The notes beneath the pieces are model-generated. The model searched no databases, was not told the origin of the DNA, and saw only the letters and a list, made by a program, of their open reading frames with translations. Below, one piece after another: positions 51,181 to 60,013 of a DNA stretch of 64,000 nt; within the stretch, counting starts at the first letter, position 1; each line of letters begins with the position of its first letter. The DNA lies in the NCBI RefSeq assembly GCF_006716115.1, contig NZ_VFOO01000001.1:2170001-2234000 (forward strand), in the 5' to 3' direction. This stretch comes from Subtercola boreus (GTDB taxonomy: Bacteria > Actinomycetota > Actinomycetes > Actinomycetales > Microbacteriaceae). The translations under genes were made by a program, and so were the position numbers.

Positions 51181-52413
51181 CTACCTCGCGTCTTTCGGGA
51201 GCCCGAGGATGCGCTCGCCGATGATGTTGCGCTGGATCTCGCTCGAGCCGGCGTAGATCGTCGCAGCGCGGGCGCGGAGGAAGTAGTCGGCCCACGCCCC
51301 GGAGGTGTTCGGCGTTCCCGCCTCCGCCGCGGGGAAGCTCATGCCCTGCAGCCCGTCGCCGGTCGGGATGATGCCGTCGATTCCCATGATGTCCATCGCC
51401 AACTCCGTCGTCTCCTGCAGCCACTCGCTCCAGAACAGCTTGTGGATCGACGACTCAGCGCCGATCTCGTGGCCGTTCACCCACTGGCTCACCGCGCGCA
51501 TCCCCATGCTGCGCATCTGCTCGACACCCTCGGCGCTGCGAGCGAGTCGCTGCCGGACAGTGTCATCGCCCGCCTTGTCGTACCGGATCGCGAGCTGCAC
51601 CAGTCGTTCGAGGTCCTGGCCGAACTTCATCGGCAGCGTGGCCGCGGCTTCGCCCCGCTCGAAACCGAGCAGCGTCATTGCCATCCGCCAGCCGTCGTTC
51701 ACCTCGCCCACGATGCTCTCGACCGCGCACCGGGCACCATCGAAGAAGACCTCGTTGAACTCCTCCTCGCCGGTCAGCGTCTTCAGCGGACGGAGCGTCA
51801 CGCCCGGCTGGTCGATCTTCACCAGCAGCAGGCTCAGGCCGCGATGCCGCACTGCGTCGGGATCGGTCCTGCAGAGAACGAAGATATGAGTGGCGAGGTG
51901 GCCATACGACGTCCAGGTCTTCTGACCCTCGATGACCCACTCGTCGCCGTCACGGTGAGCACGCGTGCGGACGCCGGCGAGGTCGGAACCCGCCTCAGGT
52001 TCGGAGAAGCCCTGGCACCAGACGTCGTCCTTGCTCAGGATGCGTGGCAGGTAATACTGTTTCTGGTCTTCGGTACCGAACTTCAGAAGGGTCGAACCGA
52101 GCATCTGAATGCTGAAGTTGTCGTTCAGCCCACCCTGCGGAACACCGGCCTTCGTGAACTCCTCCGCCAGCACCAGCTGGTCGAGCGGGGTGAGCCCTGC
52201 TCCACCGTACGACTCCGGCCAGCTCACGGCGAGCAGGTTGTTCCTGTGGAGCGTCGCCCGCCAGGCGTCGATGAAGACCACCTGTTCCTCGGTCGGGATC
52301 GAGCCGAGCCCGTTCCAGCCCGCGGGCAGCTGTGCAGAGAGGAACTCCTGCACGCGCTGACGGAACTCTTCGGCGCTGTCCGGGTAGGGCGAAGCGGCCC
52401 TTTCGCTTGTCAT
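51181..52413 (-). CDS. Acyl-CoA dehydrogenase family subunit
   Basis: The 410-aa ACAD has SWPESYGGAGLTPLDQLVLA (about 64-83), CQGFSEPEAGSDLAGVRTRA (FAD/substrate loop) and the C-terminus AATIYAGSSEIQRNIIGERIL. The Glu usual in YEGTSEIQR is Ala here, so the base may sit elsewhere or be supplied by the partner, as in the alpha2beta2 ChsE complexes. It lies next to another ACAD gene, 3 nt apart. A GTG at 52419 that overlaps the thiolase stop is an alternative start. Confidence 0.87.
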   Translation of the reverse strand: MTSERAASPYPDSAEEFRQRVQEFLSAQLPAGWNGLGSIPTEEQVVFIDAWRATLHRNNLLAVSWPESYGGAGLTPLDQLVLAEEFTKAGVPQGGLNDNFSIQMLGSTLLKFGTEDQKQYYLPRILSKDDVWCQGFSEPEAGSDLAGVRTRAHRDGDEWVIEGQKTWTSYGHLATHIFVLCRTDPDAVRHRGLSLLLVKIDQPGVTLRPLKTLTGEEEFNEVFFDGARCAVESIVGEVNDGWRMAMTLLGFERGEAAATLPMKFGQDLERLVQLAIRYDKAGDDTVRQRLARSAEGVEQMRSMGMRAVSQWVNGHEIGAESSIHKLFWSEWLQETTELAMDIMGIDGIIPTGDGLQGMSFPAAEAGTPNTSGAWADYFLRARAATIYAGSSEIQRNIIGERILGLPKDAR

Positions 52414-52415
52414 AG

Positions 52416-53564
52416 TCACAGCAGCTCCAGAATCGTCACGTTGGCCTGCCCGCCGCCTTCGCACATCGTCTGCAGGCCGTAGCGCTTACCCGTGCGCTGC
52501 AGTTCGCCCAGCAGCCCGGTCATGATGCGGGCCCCGCTCGCCCCGATGGGGTGTCCGAGGGCGATGGCACCGCCGTTGACGTTGAGGCGTTCCGATTCGA
52601 CCCCGAGCTCCTTCTGCCACGCCAGTACGACAGAGGCGAAGGCCTCGTTCACTTCGAAGAGGTCGATGTCATCGACAGTCAGGCCGCTCCGTTCCAGGGC
52701 ACGGCGCGTTGCGGCGATCGGTGCGGTCAGCATGTAGACGGGGTCGTCTCCCAGCACGGTCATCGTGTGCACGCGGGCGATGGGCTTCAGGTCGTGGCGC
52801 TCGACGGCGTCGGCAGAACACACCAGCAGGGCTGCGGCGGCGTCGGAGATCTGGCTGGAGAGTGCCGCCGTGACGCGGCCACCCTCGCGGAGGGTCGGCA
52901 GGCCGGCCATGCGCTCGAGGCTCGTGTCCCGCCGGGGGCCCTCGTCCACCGCCAGGCCGCCGAACGGCGTGATCTGGCCGGTGAAGTACCCCGAGTCGAT
53001 GGCGTGCACAGCCCGCGCGTGGCTGGCCAGCGCGTACTCCTCCATCTGCTCGCGGGTGATGTTCCACTTCTCGGCGATGAGGTCGGCTGCGCGGAACTGA
53101 TCGATCTCCTCGGCGCCGTAGTGCCGCTGCCAACTCTCGCTCTGGAACGGGCTGGAGAAGGCCAGGTCGTGTCCGACGGTCCAGGCGAGATTGATCGGAA
53201 CGACACTCATCATCTGGATTCCGCCGGCGACCACCACATCCTGTGTTCCGCTCATCACGGCCTGGGCCGCGAAGTGCACGGCCTGCTGCGAGGAACCGCA
53301 CTGGCGATCGATGGTGACCCCGGGGACGTGCTGCGGAAGACCTGCCGCCAGCCAGGACAGACGGGCGATGTCGCCGGCCTGCGGGCCCACGGAGTCTGTG
53401 TTGCCGAGAATGACGTCGTCGACCGCGCCGGGATCGATCCCGGTTCTCTCGATGAGCGTCTGGAGCACGTGGGCAGCCACGTCTACAGGGTGTTGCGACG
53501 ACAGGCCACCGTTCTTCTTTCCGACCGGTGTTCTGACAGCTTCGACGATGAAGGCTTCTGGCAT
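52416..53564 (-). CDS. Acetyl-CoA C-acyltransferase (thiolase)
   Basis: The 382-aa thiolase is complete: VEAVRTPVGKKNGGL at the start, nucleophile C89 in TIDRQCGSSQQAV, NVNGGAIALGHPIGASGARI with the catalytic His, and the C-terminal TMCEGGGQAN with the second Cys. It would cleave 3-ketoacyl-CoA with CoA to release acetyl- or propionyl-CoA. It is the first gene of a five-gene operon; the promoter carries a regulon operator. The ATG at 53564 gives the family-typical PEAFIVEAVRTP start. Confidence 0.92.
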   Translation of the reverse strand: MPEAFIVEAVRTPVGKKNGGLSSQHPVDVAAHVLQTLIERTGIDPGAVDDVILGNTDSVGPQAGDIARLSWLAAGLPQHVPGVTIDRQCGSSQQAVHFAAQAVMSGTQDVVVAGGIQMMSVVPINLAWTVGHDLAFSSPFQSESWQRHYGAEEIDQFRAADLIAEKWNITREQMEEYALASHARAVHAIDSGYFTGQITPFGGLAVDEGPRRDTSLERMAGLPTLREGGRVTAALSSQISDAAAALLVCSADAVERHDLKPIARVHTMTVLGDDPVYMLTAPIAATRRALERSGLTVDDIDLFEVNEAFASVVLAWQKELGVESERLNVNGGAIALGHPIGASGARIMTGLLGELQRTGKRYGLQTMCEGGGQANVTILELL

Positions 53565-53589
53565 TGGGGCTCCCTGACTGACAGAATCG

Positions 53590-53619
53590 AGCTTATCAAT
53601 CAATCGGTTGGTTTGTCCA
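53590..53619 (-). promoter_or_regulatory. Promoter TGGACA-18-TAAGCT with operator copy 5
   Basis: On the minus strand the -35 TGGACA (53614-53619) and -10 TAAGCT (53590-53595) flank an 18-nt spacer. The spacer contains CCAACCGATTGATTGA (53596-53611), which matches the best operator at 14 of 16 bases. The geometry is the same as at 41495-41524. Confidence 0.65.
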
Positions 53620-53639
53620 GAATGCCACACGACGCAGAA

Positions 53640-53668
53640 AGCCCCCGGGCCGAAGTGGCGCGGGGGCT
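53640..53668 (-). terminator. Hairpin terminator after the TetR gene
   Basis: AGCCCCCG (53640-53647) pairs with CGGGGGCT (53661-53668), with a further GCC/GGC step inside. On the minus strand it is followed by TTTCTG. It separates the long Liv operon, which ends with the TetR gene, from the thiolase operon. Confidence 0.65.
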
Positions 53669-53707
53669 CTCTGGGAGGCTGGTGAAACTGCGTTCAGCGG
53701 CGGTCGA

Positions 53708-54340
53708 TCAGTGCTCGGGACGGTCCTGCGAACGGAAGATGGCAGACATGGCCATGTCGGTGTAGTCCTTCGCAATCGACTCCGCCGAGTCGGGCCCGTC
53801 TGAGCGGAACCAGTCTGCGACCCAGTTCGTGCCCCCGATCACGAACGACGAGATGTGCTTCAGCTGCACATGGGACTCGACGCCCTCCGCCTTGTAGGCC
53901 TCGGAGATCAGCTCCCGCAGAAAGACGTCATACTGTCGCCGGTGCTTCGAGATGGTCTCCTGGCGCTCACCGGTCAGGTACCGCCAGTCGCGGAAGTACA
54001 GGGTGGTGCGCTCGATGTTGTTGAGGGTGACGAGGAGGGAGCGCTCGAGGTAGGTGCGCAGCTTGTCCACCGGACCGACATCCAGTGCCGAGATCTCGAT
54101 CATCAGCGCTTCGTTCTCGACGTGGGCGTCGTCGAAGATCCTGAACAGCAGGTCTTCCTTCGAGCCGATGTAGTGGTAGACACTGCCCTTCAGAACGCCG
54201 ATCGCATCGGCGACATCCTGCACGCTCGCCGCGGAATAGCCTTTGCGCGAGAACAGGGCAAGGGCCGCACGCATCATCTCAGGATCGCGATTCCTGCGCT
54301 CCCGAGGTGCCTTCTCTGCCGTTCCTTGCGGATCCGCCAC
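53708..54340 (-). CDS. TetR-family transcriptional regulator
   Basis: The 210-aa protein has the TetR DNA-binding domain MMRAALALFSRKGYSAASVQ, DVADAIGVLKGSVYHYIGSK (about 21-60) and a ligand-binding core with DWRYLTGERQETISKHRRQY. It resembles KstR2/FadR-like regulators of acyl-CoA catabolism, which release DNA on binding a CoA ester. It is the only DNA-binding protein in the catabolic region, so it is the likely reader of the CCAACCGATCG-type palindromes. The GTG at 54340 is preceded by GGGAAGGGA. Confidence 0.88.
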   Translation of the reverse strand: MADPQGTAEKAPRERRNRDPEMMRAALALFSRKGYSAASVQDVADAIGVLKGSVYHYIGSKEDLLFRIFDDAHVENEALMIEISALDVGPVDKLRTYLERSLLVTLNNIERTTLYFRDWRYLTGERQETISKHRRQYDVFLRELISEAYKAEGVESHVQLKHISSFVIGGTNWVADWFRSDGPDSAESIAKDYTDMAMSAIFRSQDRPEH

Positions 54341-54402
54341 GTTGTCCCTTCCCGATCTACGTCTACGGTATCTTCGCACACGCTCATCAACCCCCGGCCG
54401 GT

Positions 54403-55500
54403 TCAGGATGTGCGACTGCTGCCGATCCCCGCGAACTCGCGTGCGCCCTCCAGAAGCCGGGGCACACCCGTCTCGAGGGTGGGCCCGAAAGTGTCACCCG
54501 GTCGCTCACCGTCGAGCCAGCGTGTGTACATCGCCTCGCAGAAGATCGCCGCCTTCCAGAGCGCAAGCGCCTGGTACCAGCGGAGGTCGCCGAGGTCGAC
54601 CTTCATGCGCTGCTCGTAGAGCGCCGCAATTTCGTCCCGTCGCAGATAGCCCGCTTCCCGCGTGACAGGAGTGAGCTCCAGCGGCGTCGGTTCCACGCCC
54701 GGCTCGGCATAGGTGGCCGTCAGGTAGCCGAGATCGGCCAGGGGATCGCCCAGGGTTGCCATCTCCCAGTCGAGGATGGCGGTGACTTCGGCCGGCGCCC
54801 GGCTGGCGAACATCAGGTTGCCGGCGCGGTAGTCGCCGTGCACGACAGATGCTCGCTGGCTGTCGGGCACGGTGCCACGCAACCAGTCACCGAGCTCGGC
54901 GACAGCCGGAAGCGTGCGCTTCGAGGTCACTCCCCACAGGGAGGCGAAGCGTTCGACCTGCCTCGCGAGGTAACCGTCGGGACGACCGAATGCCGCCAGA
55001 GGGCCGGTCGTCACATCGACGCTGTGCAGCGCGACGAGCGATTCCACGATGGCGACGCTGGTCGCGCGGCGCTGTTCGAGAGTGTCCAGCATCACGGGGA
55101 TCTCATCGGTGATGACCTCCCCGTCGAGGAACGACATGACGTAGAAGGGAACACCGAGGATCGACTCGTCCCCCGTCGACGCCAGGATGCGGGGCACCGG
55201 AATGCCCCGTTCGCCCACGAGGTGCTGGATGCGCGCCTCGCGCAGCATGTCGTGGGTCGACCGCGGCAGAGGCGGCCTGGGCCCCCTCCGCAGAATGAAC
55301 GTCTCGGCTCCGCGGTCGATGCGATAGGTGATGTTCGACTGGCCGTCACCGATGCGCTGCCAGTCGATCGGCCCATCCCCCAGAGCGTTGTCGTCAAGGA
55401 ACTGCGTCACCGAATCGACGATCAGCAGCGGAGGTGAGGGCAGTTGCAGGGCTTCGGCGCGGGAGGCCACGACCTCTGTGCCATCGGGTGTCGTCGTCAT
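54403..55500 (-). CDS. APH-fold phosphotransferase (ACAD10/11 N-domain-like)
   Basis: The 365-aa protein has the choline/aminoglycoside kinase fold: GDGQSNITYRIDRG, ILRRGPRPPLP, the catalytic loop VVHGDYRAGNLMF (about 218-230) and AILDWEMATLGDPLADLGYL with the metal-binding Asp. In human ACAD10/11 such a kinase is joined to an acyl-CoA dehydrogenase and phosphorylates 4-hydroxyacyl-CoA. Here the dehydrogenase is the adjacent gene, with an ATGA overlap. This suggests handling of 4-hydroxy acids in the pathway (inference). Confidence 0.85.
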   Translation of the reverse strand: MTTTPDGTEVVASRAEALQLPSPPLLIVDSVTQFLDDNALGDGPIDWQRIGDGQSNITYRIDRGAETFILRRGPRPPLPRSTHDMLREARIQHLVGERGIPVPRILASTGDESILGVPFYVMSFLDGEVITDEIPVMLDTLEQRRATSVAIVESLVALHSVDVTTGPLAAFGRPDGYLARQVERFASLWGVTSKRTLPAVAELGDWLRGTVPDSQRASVVHGDYRAGNLMFASRAPAEVTAILDWEMATLGDPLADLGYLTATYAEPGVEPTPLELTPVTREAGYLRRDEIAALYEQRMKVDLGDLRWYQALALWKAAIFCEAMYTRWLDGERPGDTFGPTLETGVPRLLEGAREFAGIGSSRTS

Positions 55501-56735
55501 GAGTGGGTGTTCTCCTCATCGTCATAGAGCGTCGCGAGGAAGGGCTCACCGTGCTCGACCGCCTTCTTCCGTCTGGCGGATGCTCGCCTGGAGATCACCC
55601 ATTTGTGAGTTTCGTTCGATCCGTCGTAGATGCGGAACGGCCGCACCTCGTTCAGGTACGACGCGAGCGGCAGATCATCGGAGACGCCGTCACCACCGCA
55701 GAGCTGAATCGAGCGGTCGATGACTCTGTTGACCGCCTCTGAGCAGTACACCTTCGCAATGGATGACATCGCGGAGCCTGCCTTGCCGTCTGTGGCGAGA
55801 AGCCCCGCCGTCTTCGTGATGATCGCGTCCGACGTCTCGATGTCGATGACGCTCTGCGCGATCATCTCCTGGGCGATGCCCAGCTCGTCGATGGGCGCAC
55901 CGAAGATCTGGCGCTGCCCGATCCGGTCGAGAGCGATGTCGAGCGAACGGCGGGCGAGACCCAGCCAGCGCATGCAGTGCGTGAGACGAGCGGGGCCGAG
56001 GCGCACCTGCGCGTAACGGAAGCCGAGACCGACCTCACCGAGCACAGCGTCACGGTCGACCAGGCAGTCCTCGAAATCGACATGGGGGTGCCCGCCCCCG
56101 ATCGCGCGGTCGATGGTGTGGATGTGCCGGCCCAGGCGCACGCCCGGGTTGGCCGCATCGACCAGGAACATCGTCGCCCCTGCTTTCGCACCTTCGACAG
56201 CCGGAGTCCGGGCCATCACGATGAAGAAGCCGGCGCCGTCCGCACCGCTGATGAACCGCTTGCGACCCGAGATCGACCAGCGCTCGCCTCGCAGCTCGGC
56301 CGTCGTCATCAGCGCATCCGGATCCGAGCCCGCACCGGGATGCGGCTCGGTCATCGCGAACGACGAGCGCACCTCGCCCGCGGCGAGCGGCGTGAGATAC
56401 CGGATCTTCTGGTCATCGGTTCCGATCAGATTGAGCATGTGCATGTTGCCTTCATCGGGCGCCATGCAGTTGAGAACGCTGGCGCCGATGGGCGAATAGC
56501 CGGCCTCCTGGAAGACCGGCGACCAGTACTCGATCTCCAGACCCTGCCCGCCGAACTCCACGGGAACGTGGGGTGCGAAGACCCCGGCCGCCCTGGCCTG
56601 CTGCTGCAACCCCGCCTTGGCCTCGTCGGTGAGCCGTGCGCCGGGACGGGGTTCTGCCGGGATCACGACCTCGCGGATGAAGTCGTGGGTGCGCGTCCGC
56701 AGGTTCTCGACATGTTCGGGTAGAACGTTCGTCAT
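55497..56735 (-). CDS. Acyl-CoA dehydrogenase, ACAD11-like
   Basis: The 412-aa ACAD has HVPVEFGGQGLEIEYWSPVF, SSFAMTEPHPGAGSDPDALM and the C-terminal FRIYDGSNETHKWVISRR. The DGSNETHKW motif marks the ACAD10/11-related bacterial group. In ACAD11 the dehydrogenase acts on 4-phosphoryloxy-acyl-CoA and eliminates phosphate, together with the kinase domain. The kinase gene lies directly downstream. Substrate class is inferred from this pairing. Confidence 0.88.
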   Translation of the reverse strand: MTNVLPEHVENLRTRTHDFIREVVIPAEPRPGARLTDEAKAGLQQQARAAGVFAPHVPVEFGGQGLEIEYWSPVFQEAGYSPIGASVLNCMAPDEGNMHMLNLIGTDDQKIRYLTPLAAGEVRSSFAMTEPHPGAGSDPDALMTTAELRGERWSISGRKRFISGADGAGFFIVMARTPAVEGAKAGATMFLVDAANPGVRLGRHIHTIDRAIGGGHPHVDFEDCLVDRDAVLGEVGLGFRYAQVRLGPARLTHCMRWLGLARRSLDIALDRIGQRQIFGAPIDELGIAQEMIAQSVIDIETSDAIITKTAGLLATDGKAGSAMSSIAKVYCSEAVNRVIDRSIQLCGGDGVSDDLPLASYLNEVRPFRIYDGSNETHKWVISRRASARRKKAVEHGEPFLATLYDDEENTHS

Positions 56736-56737
56736 GG

Positions 56738-57523
56738 TCAGGCCACCCCACCGGCGACCAGCAGGCCGCCATCGAGGTTGAGAACCTGGCCGGTGATCCA
56801 GCTCGCGTCGCCTGAGGCCAGGAAGGCCACAGCCGAGGCGATGTCCTCCGGTTCCCCGAGGCGGCCGAGCGGGTACTCGGCCGCCACCTCGGCTTCCCTG
56901 CCCTCATAGAGCGCTTCGGCGAACCGCGTCTTCACCACGGCAGGCGCCACCGCGTTCACGCGGATCTCCGGGCCGAGCTCGACAGCGAGAGTGCGGGTGA
57001 GGTGCGCCACCGCCGCTTTGCTGATGCCGTAGAAACCGATCCCGGGTGACGGATTCTGCCCGGTCACCGACGAGACGCTGACGATGACCCCGGAGCGCTC
57101 TCGGAAACCGAGCCGAGGGTGGTGTACGACATCCTGGGCCCAGGCGAGGTTGCCGAGCACGTTCACCTCCATGATCTTTCTCGCGGCCGCCAGGTCGAGC
57201 TCCAGGAGCGTGCCGTAGACCGGATTGATGCCCGCGTTGTTGACCAGGATGTCGAGGCCGCCGAATTCGGTTGCGACCGTGTCGAGAACTGCGGCGCGGT
57301 GCTCGGGGTCGTCGGCCTTGCCCGCCACGGCGATCACCGAACCGGCTGGGAAGTCTGCGGCGGCTAGTTCGAGGGCCTCGGCTTTCCGCGCGGTGATGCA
57401 CACCCGTGCTCCCTCCGAGACGAGTCTGACGGCGACGGCCAGACCGATGCCGCGACTCGCACCGGTCACGATCGCGACCTTCCCGTCGAGGCGATGCGTC
57501 TGGTGGATGATGGGATCGCTCAT
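56738..57523 (-). CDS. Short-chain dehydrogenase/reductase
   Basis: The 261-aa classical SDR has TGASRGIGLAVAVRLVSEGA (about 20-39), NNAG (about 98-101), SSVTG with the catalytic Ser and YGISK (about 167-171). It ends with LNLDGGLLVAGG. It is FabG-like; a 3-hydroxyacyl-CoA or 4-oxo/4-hydroxy acid role would suit the ACAD11-type neighbours. It lies 2 nt from the ACAD gene and its start overlaps the livF stop as ATGA. Confidence 0.85.
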   Translation of the reverse strand: MSDPIIHQTHRLDGKVAIVTGASRGIGLAVAVRLVSEGARVCITARKAEALELAAADFPAGSVIAVAGKADDPEHRAAVLDTVATEFGGLDILVNNAGINPVYGTLLELDLAAARKIMEVNVLGNLAWAQDVVHHPRLGFRERSGVIVSVSSVTGQNPSPGIGFYGISKAAVAHLTRTLAVELGPEIRVNAVAPAVVKTRFAEALYEGREAEVAAEYPLGRLGEPEDIASAVAFLASGDASWITGQVLNLDGGLLVAGGVA

Positions 57524-58278
57524 TCGGTCTCTGTTCCTTTGTCTGCTCGTGAATCTGACGCTGTGTCTGCACTGAATCCCATGTGTTGCTCGAGCAGGAG
57601 GTCGAGTCCTGTACCCGATTCGCTCGAGCCGACGATCTCGCCGCGGATGAGAACGTATCCGCGGTCGATGACCCGGTGCAGGGAACGGATCGACGGCTCC
57701 GCCATGACGATCGCCACCCCGCTCGCCGCGAGCTCCCGCACCACATCGATGATCTGGGTCACGATGAGCGGGGCAAGGCCGGTCATGGTCTCATCCAGCA
57801 GCAGTACATCAGGTCGGCCCATCAGCGCTCGGGCGACCACCATCATCTGCTGCTCGCCGCCGCTCATCACGCCCGCCAGGGCCTTCGACCGGGTTCTGAG
57901 CACAGGGAAGCGGTCCAGCGCGTGATCGACGGCGGTGCGCTCCAGCGAGAGCATGTCGGCCATGATCTGCAGGTTCTCGCGAACGGTCATGCTCGGGAAC
58001 AGCTGACGCCCCTGGGGGACGATGGCGATCTGCCGGGCGCGCTTCCGGGCGGTGACGCCGGCCAGCGCCACGCCACCGAGCCCGACCTCACCCGATGCCT
58101 GCACACTGCCGTAGATCCCCAGCAGCAGGCTGCTCTTGCCCGCTCCGTTCGGCCCGGCGATCGCCGTCACGGTGCCCGGGGGCGCTGAGAACGAGATGTT
58201 CCGGAGCGCCTGGGCCTTTCCGTACTGCACGCTCAGGCCGCTGACAGTCAGGCCGGGATCCGCAACCTGCGTTGTCAT
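57520..58278 (-). CDS. livF: Branched-chain-type ABC transporter ATPase LivF
   Basis: The 252-aa ATPase has Walker [10 protein letters not shown] (about 42-50), the signature MSGGEQQMMVVARAL and Walker B VLLLDETMTGLAP, the LivF pattern. The Pro usual after DE in Walker B is Thr. It lacks the C-terminal extension of LivG. The ATG at 58278 overlaps the livG stop. With the other Liv genes it forms a high-affinity importer whose ligand need not be an amino acid in this catabolic context. Confidence 0.9.
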   Translation of the reverse strand: MTTQVADPGLTVSGLSVQYGKAQALRNISFSAPPGTVTAIAGPNGAGKSSLLLGIYGSVQASGEVGLGGVALAGVTARKRARQIAIVPQGRQLFPSMTVRENLQIMADMLSLERTAVDHALDRFPVLRTRSKALAGVMSGGEQQMMVVARALMGRPDVLLLDETMTGLAPLIVTQIIDVVRELAASGVAIVMAEPSIRSLHRVIDRGYVLIRGEIVGSSESGTGLDLLLEQHMGFSADTASDSRADKGTETE

Positions 58279-59042
58279 GAATGCTCCTCCCCGAAGTAGA
58301 CGAGCTTCATCTGCGGGCTCGCGAGACACTCGATCGGGTTGCCGTCGAAGACGACCTCGCCCTGCTGCATGAGAATGATCCTGTCCACGATCTCGCTGAC
58401 GAGGTCGACATTGTGGTCGATGAGAATGACGGCGTGGCCCCTGCTCTTCACGATGCGGATGGCCTCAGCGATACTGGCGATCCCGCTCGAGTCCGCCCCG
58501 GCGAAGGGCTCGTCGAGGATCAGCACCAGTGGCTTCTGGCCGAGGGCCCGCACCACTTCGACGAGTCGCTGCTCGCCGAGCGAGAGATCCTTCACCGGTC
58601 GATCGAGCCCGTTCAGGCCGATCTCCGCAGCAAGAGCCTCGACCTCGGCCCGCCCCTCGGAGTTGCCGCCTCGGACGACTCCCGAGAAGAACCCGGCGAC
58701 CATCTGCCAGATCGTCGCGTGCCTGACGCCCGCCGTTCCCACGACCAGGTTCTCGCGCACAGTGAGCGAACTCGCCAGCAGTGGATGCTGGTAGGTGCGT
58801 GCCAGCCCGGCCCTGGCACGCTTCGAAGGAGGCCCCGAGAGATCCTGACCGCTGAGGGTGAGCGTGCCACTGTTCGCGACCTGGGTTCCGTAGATCAGGT
58901 CGACGAGGGTGGTCTTGCCTGCACCATTCGGCCCGACCAGGCCCAGGACCTCCCCCGCAGCCAGGGAGATGTCGACGTTCGTGACCGCCCTCACCCCGCC
59001 GTACTGCTTGGTCAGATTCCGTCCGGCGAGGAGCTCTGTCAC
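58275..59042 (-). CDS. livG: Branched-chain-type ABC transporter ATPase LivG
   Basis: The 255-aa ATPase has Walker A GPNGAGKTT (about 36-44), ARTYQHPLLASSLTVRENL, the signature LSLGEQRLVEV and Walker B LVLILDEPFAGAD. The end, NPIECLASPQMKLVYFGEE, is typical of LivG/LivF tails. The GTG at 59042 overlaps the livM stop as GTGA; the longer frame upstream overlaps livM and is not used. Confidence 0.9.
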   Translation of the reverse strand: MTELLAGRNLTKQYGGVRAVTNVDISLAAGEVLGLVGPNGAGKTTLVDLIYGTQVANSGTLTLSGQDLSGPPSKRARAGLARTYQHPLLASSLTVRENLVVGTAGVRHATIWQMVAGFFSGVVRGGNSEGRAEVEALAAEIGLNGLDRPVKDLSLGEQRLVEVVRALGQKPLVLILDEPFAGADSSGIASIAEAIRIVKSRGHAVILIDHNVDLVSEIVDRIILMQQGEVVFDGNPIECLASPQMKLVYFGEEHS

Positions 59043-60013
59043 GGTGTCCTCCTCGAGAGTGAGCGCATTCGGCCGAACAACGACCGTGCGTTGGCGAAGT
59101 ACCCCAGAACGCCCTGGGGTGCAAGCACGAGGATGGCGAGAACCGCGATCGACAGCACGAAGGACCCGTTGCCACTGAAGAGGGAGGAGTTCACCGTGAG
59201 TTCGACCACGATCGCCGCACCCACGATCGCCCCCCAAGGCGTGGCCAGCCCGCCGATGAGCGGCATGAACAACACGAGGAAGACGATCTGCACCGTGAAG
59301 GTCTCCGGCGTGATGCCCCGCACGGAGGTGGCGAAGGCCGCGCCGCCGAGCGATGCGATCGCCGCACCGAGCGCCAGGATGACGATAGTGATGCGGGGCA
59401 CGCGAGTACCCGATCCCTCGACGGCGACCGGCGTCTCGCCGAGCGCTCGCACGAGGATTCCGAAGTCGCTCCGGCGCACCCTGTCGATCGCGAAGCCGAT
59501 CACCAGCACGACGATGACGCCGCCGATCGTGAGCACGAGTGCGGAGGGCTTCCAGCCGAACACCGACAGGGGCGGGACTCCGCCGATGCCGTTCGGGCCG
59601 CCCAGCGCGTCAGAACTGATCAGCCAGGTCTGGAATGCCGTCGCGAAGAGCAGCGTGACCGCCGCGAGGTGGTCGGAGCTCAGGCGGGACGTGACCAGTC
59701 CGAGCACGATCGCCAGCGCAGCAGCGACGATCGGGCCGAGGATCCAGCCCAACCAGCCGGGAAGTCCCAGGCTTGCAGCCAGGTACGCCGTTCCGTAGGC
59801 ACCGATCGCCGCATAGGCGCCGTAGGCGAGGGAGAGCGATCCGCCCCAGGCCAGCGGCATGTACATGCCGAGTGCGATCAGCGAGTAGCTGACGCCGAGC
59901 GTGATCACGCCGAGCCGGTAGTCGGATCCGCCGCCCCAGACGAAGAGTGCGATGGCGAGCACGGTGGCCACGACGAGGGCGCCCCAGCCCTGGGAGAGCT
60001 TTCTGGGCTTCAT
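59039..60013 (-). CDS. livM: Branched-chain-type ABC transporter permease LivM
   Basis: The 324-aa protein has about ten membrane segments and the LivM motifs SLAYGAYAAIGAYGTAYLAA, DFGILVRALGETPVAVEGSG (ATPase contact) and FMPLIGGLATPWGAIVGAAI. It forms half of the channel with LivH. The ATG at 60013 overlaps the livH stop (ATGA). Confidence 0.92.
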   Translation of the reverse strand: MKPRKLSQGWGALVVATVLAIALFVWGGGSDYRLGVITLGVSYSLIALGMYMPLAWGGSLSLAYGAYAAIGAYGTAYLAASLGLPGWLGWILGPIVAAALAIVLGLVTSRLSSDHLAAVTLLFATAFQTWLISSDALGGPNGIGGVPPLSVFGWKPSALVLTIGGVIVVLVIGFAIDRVRRSDFGILVRALGETPVAVEGSGTRVPRITIVILALGAAIASLGGAAFATSVRGITPETFTVQIVFLVLFMPLIGGLATPWGAIVGAAIVVELTVNSSLFSGNGSFVLSIAVLAILVLAPQGVLGYFANARSLFGRMRSLSRRTP

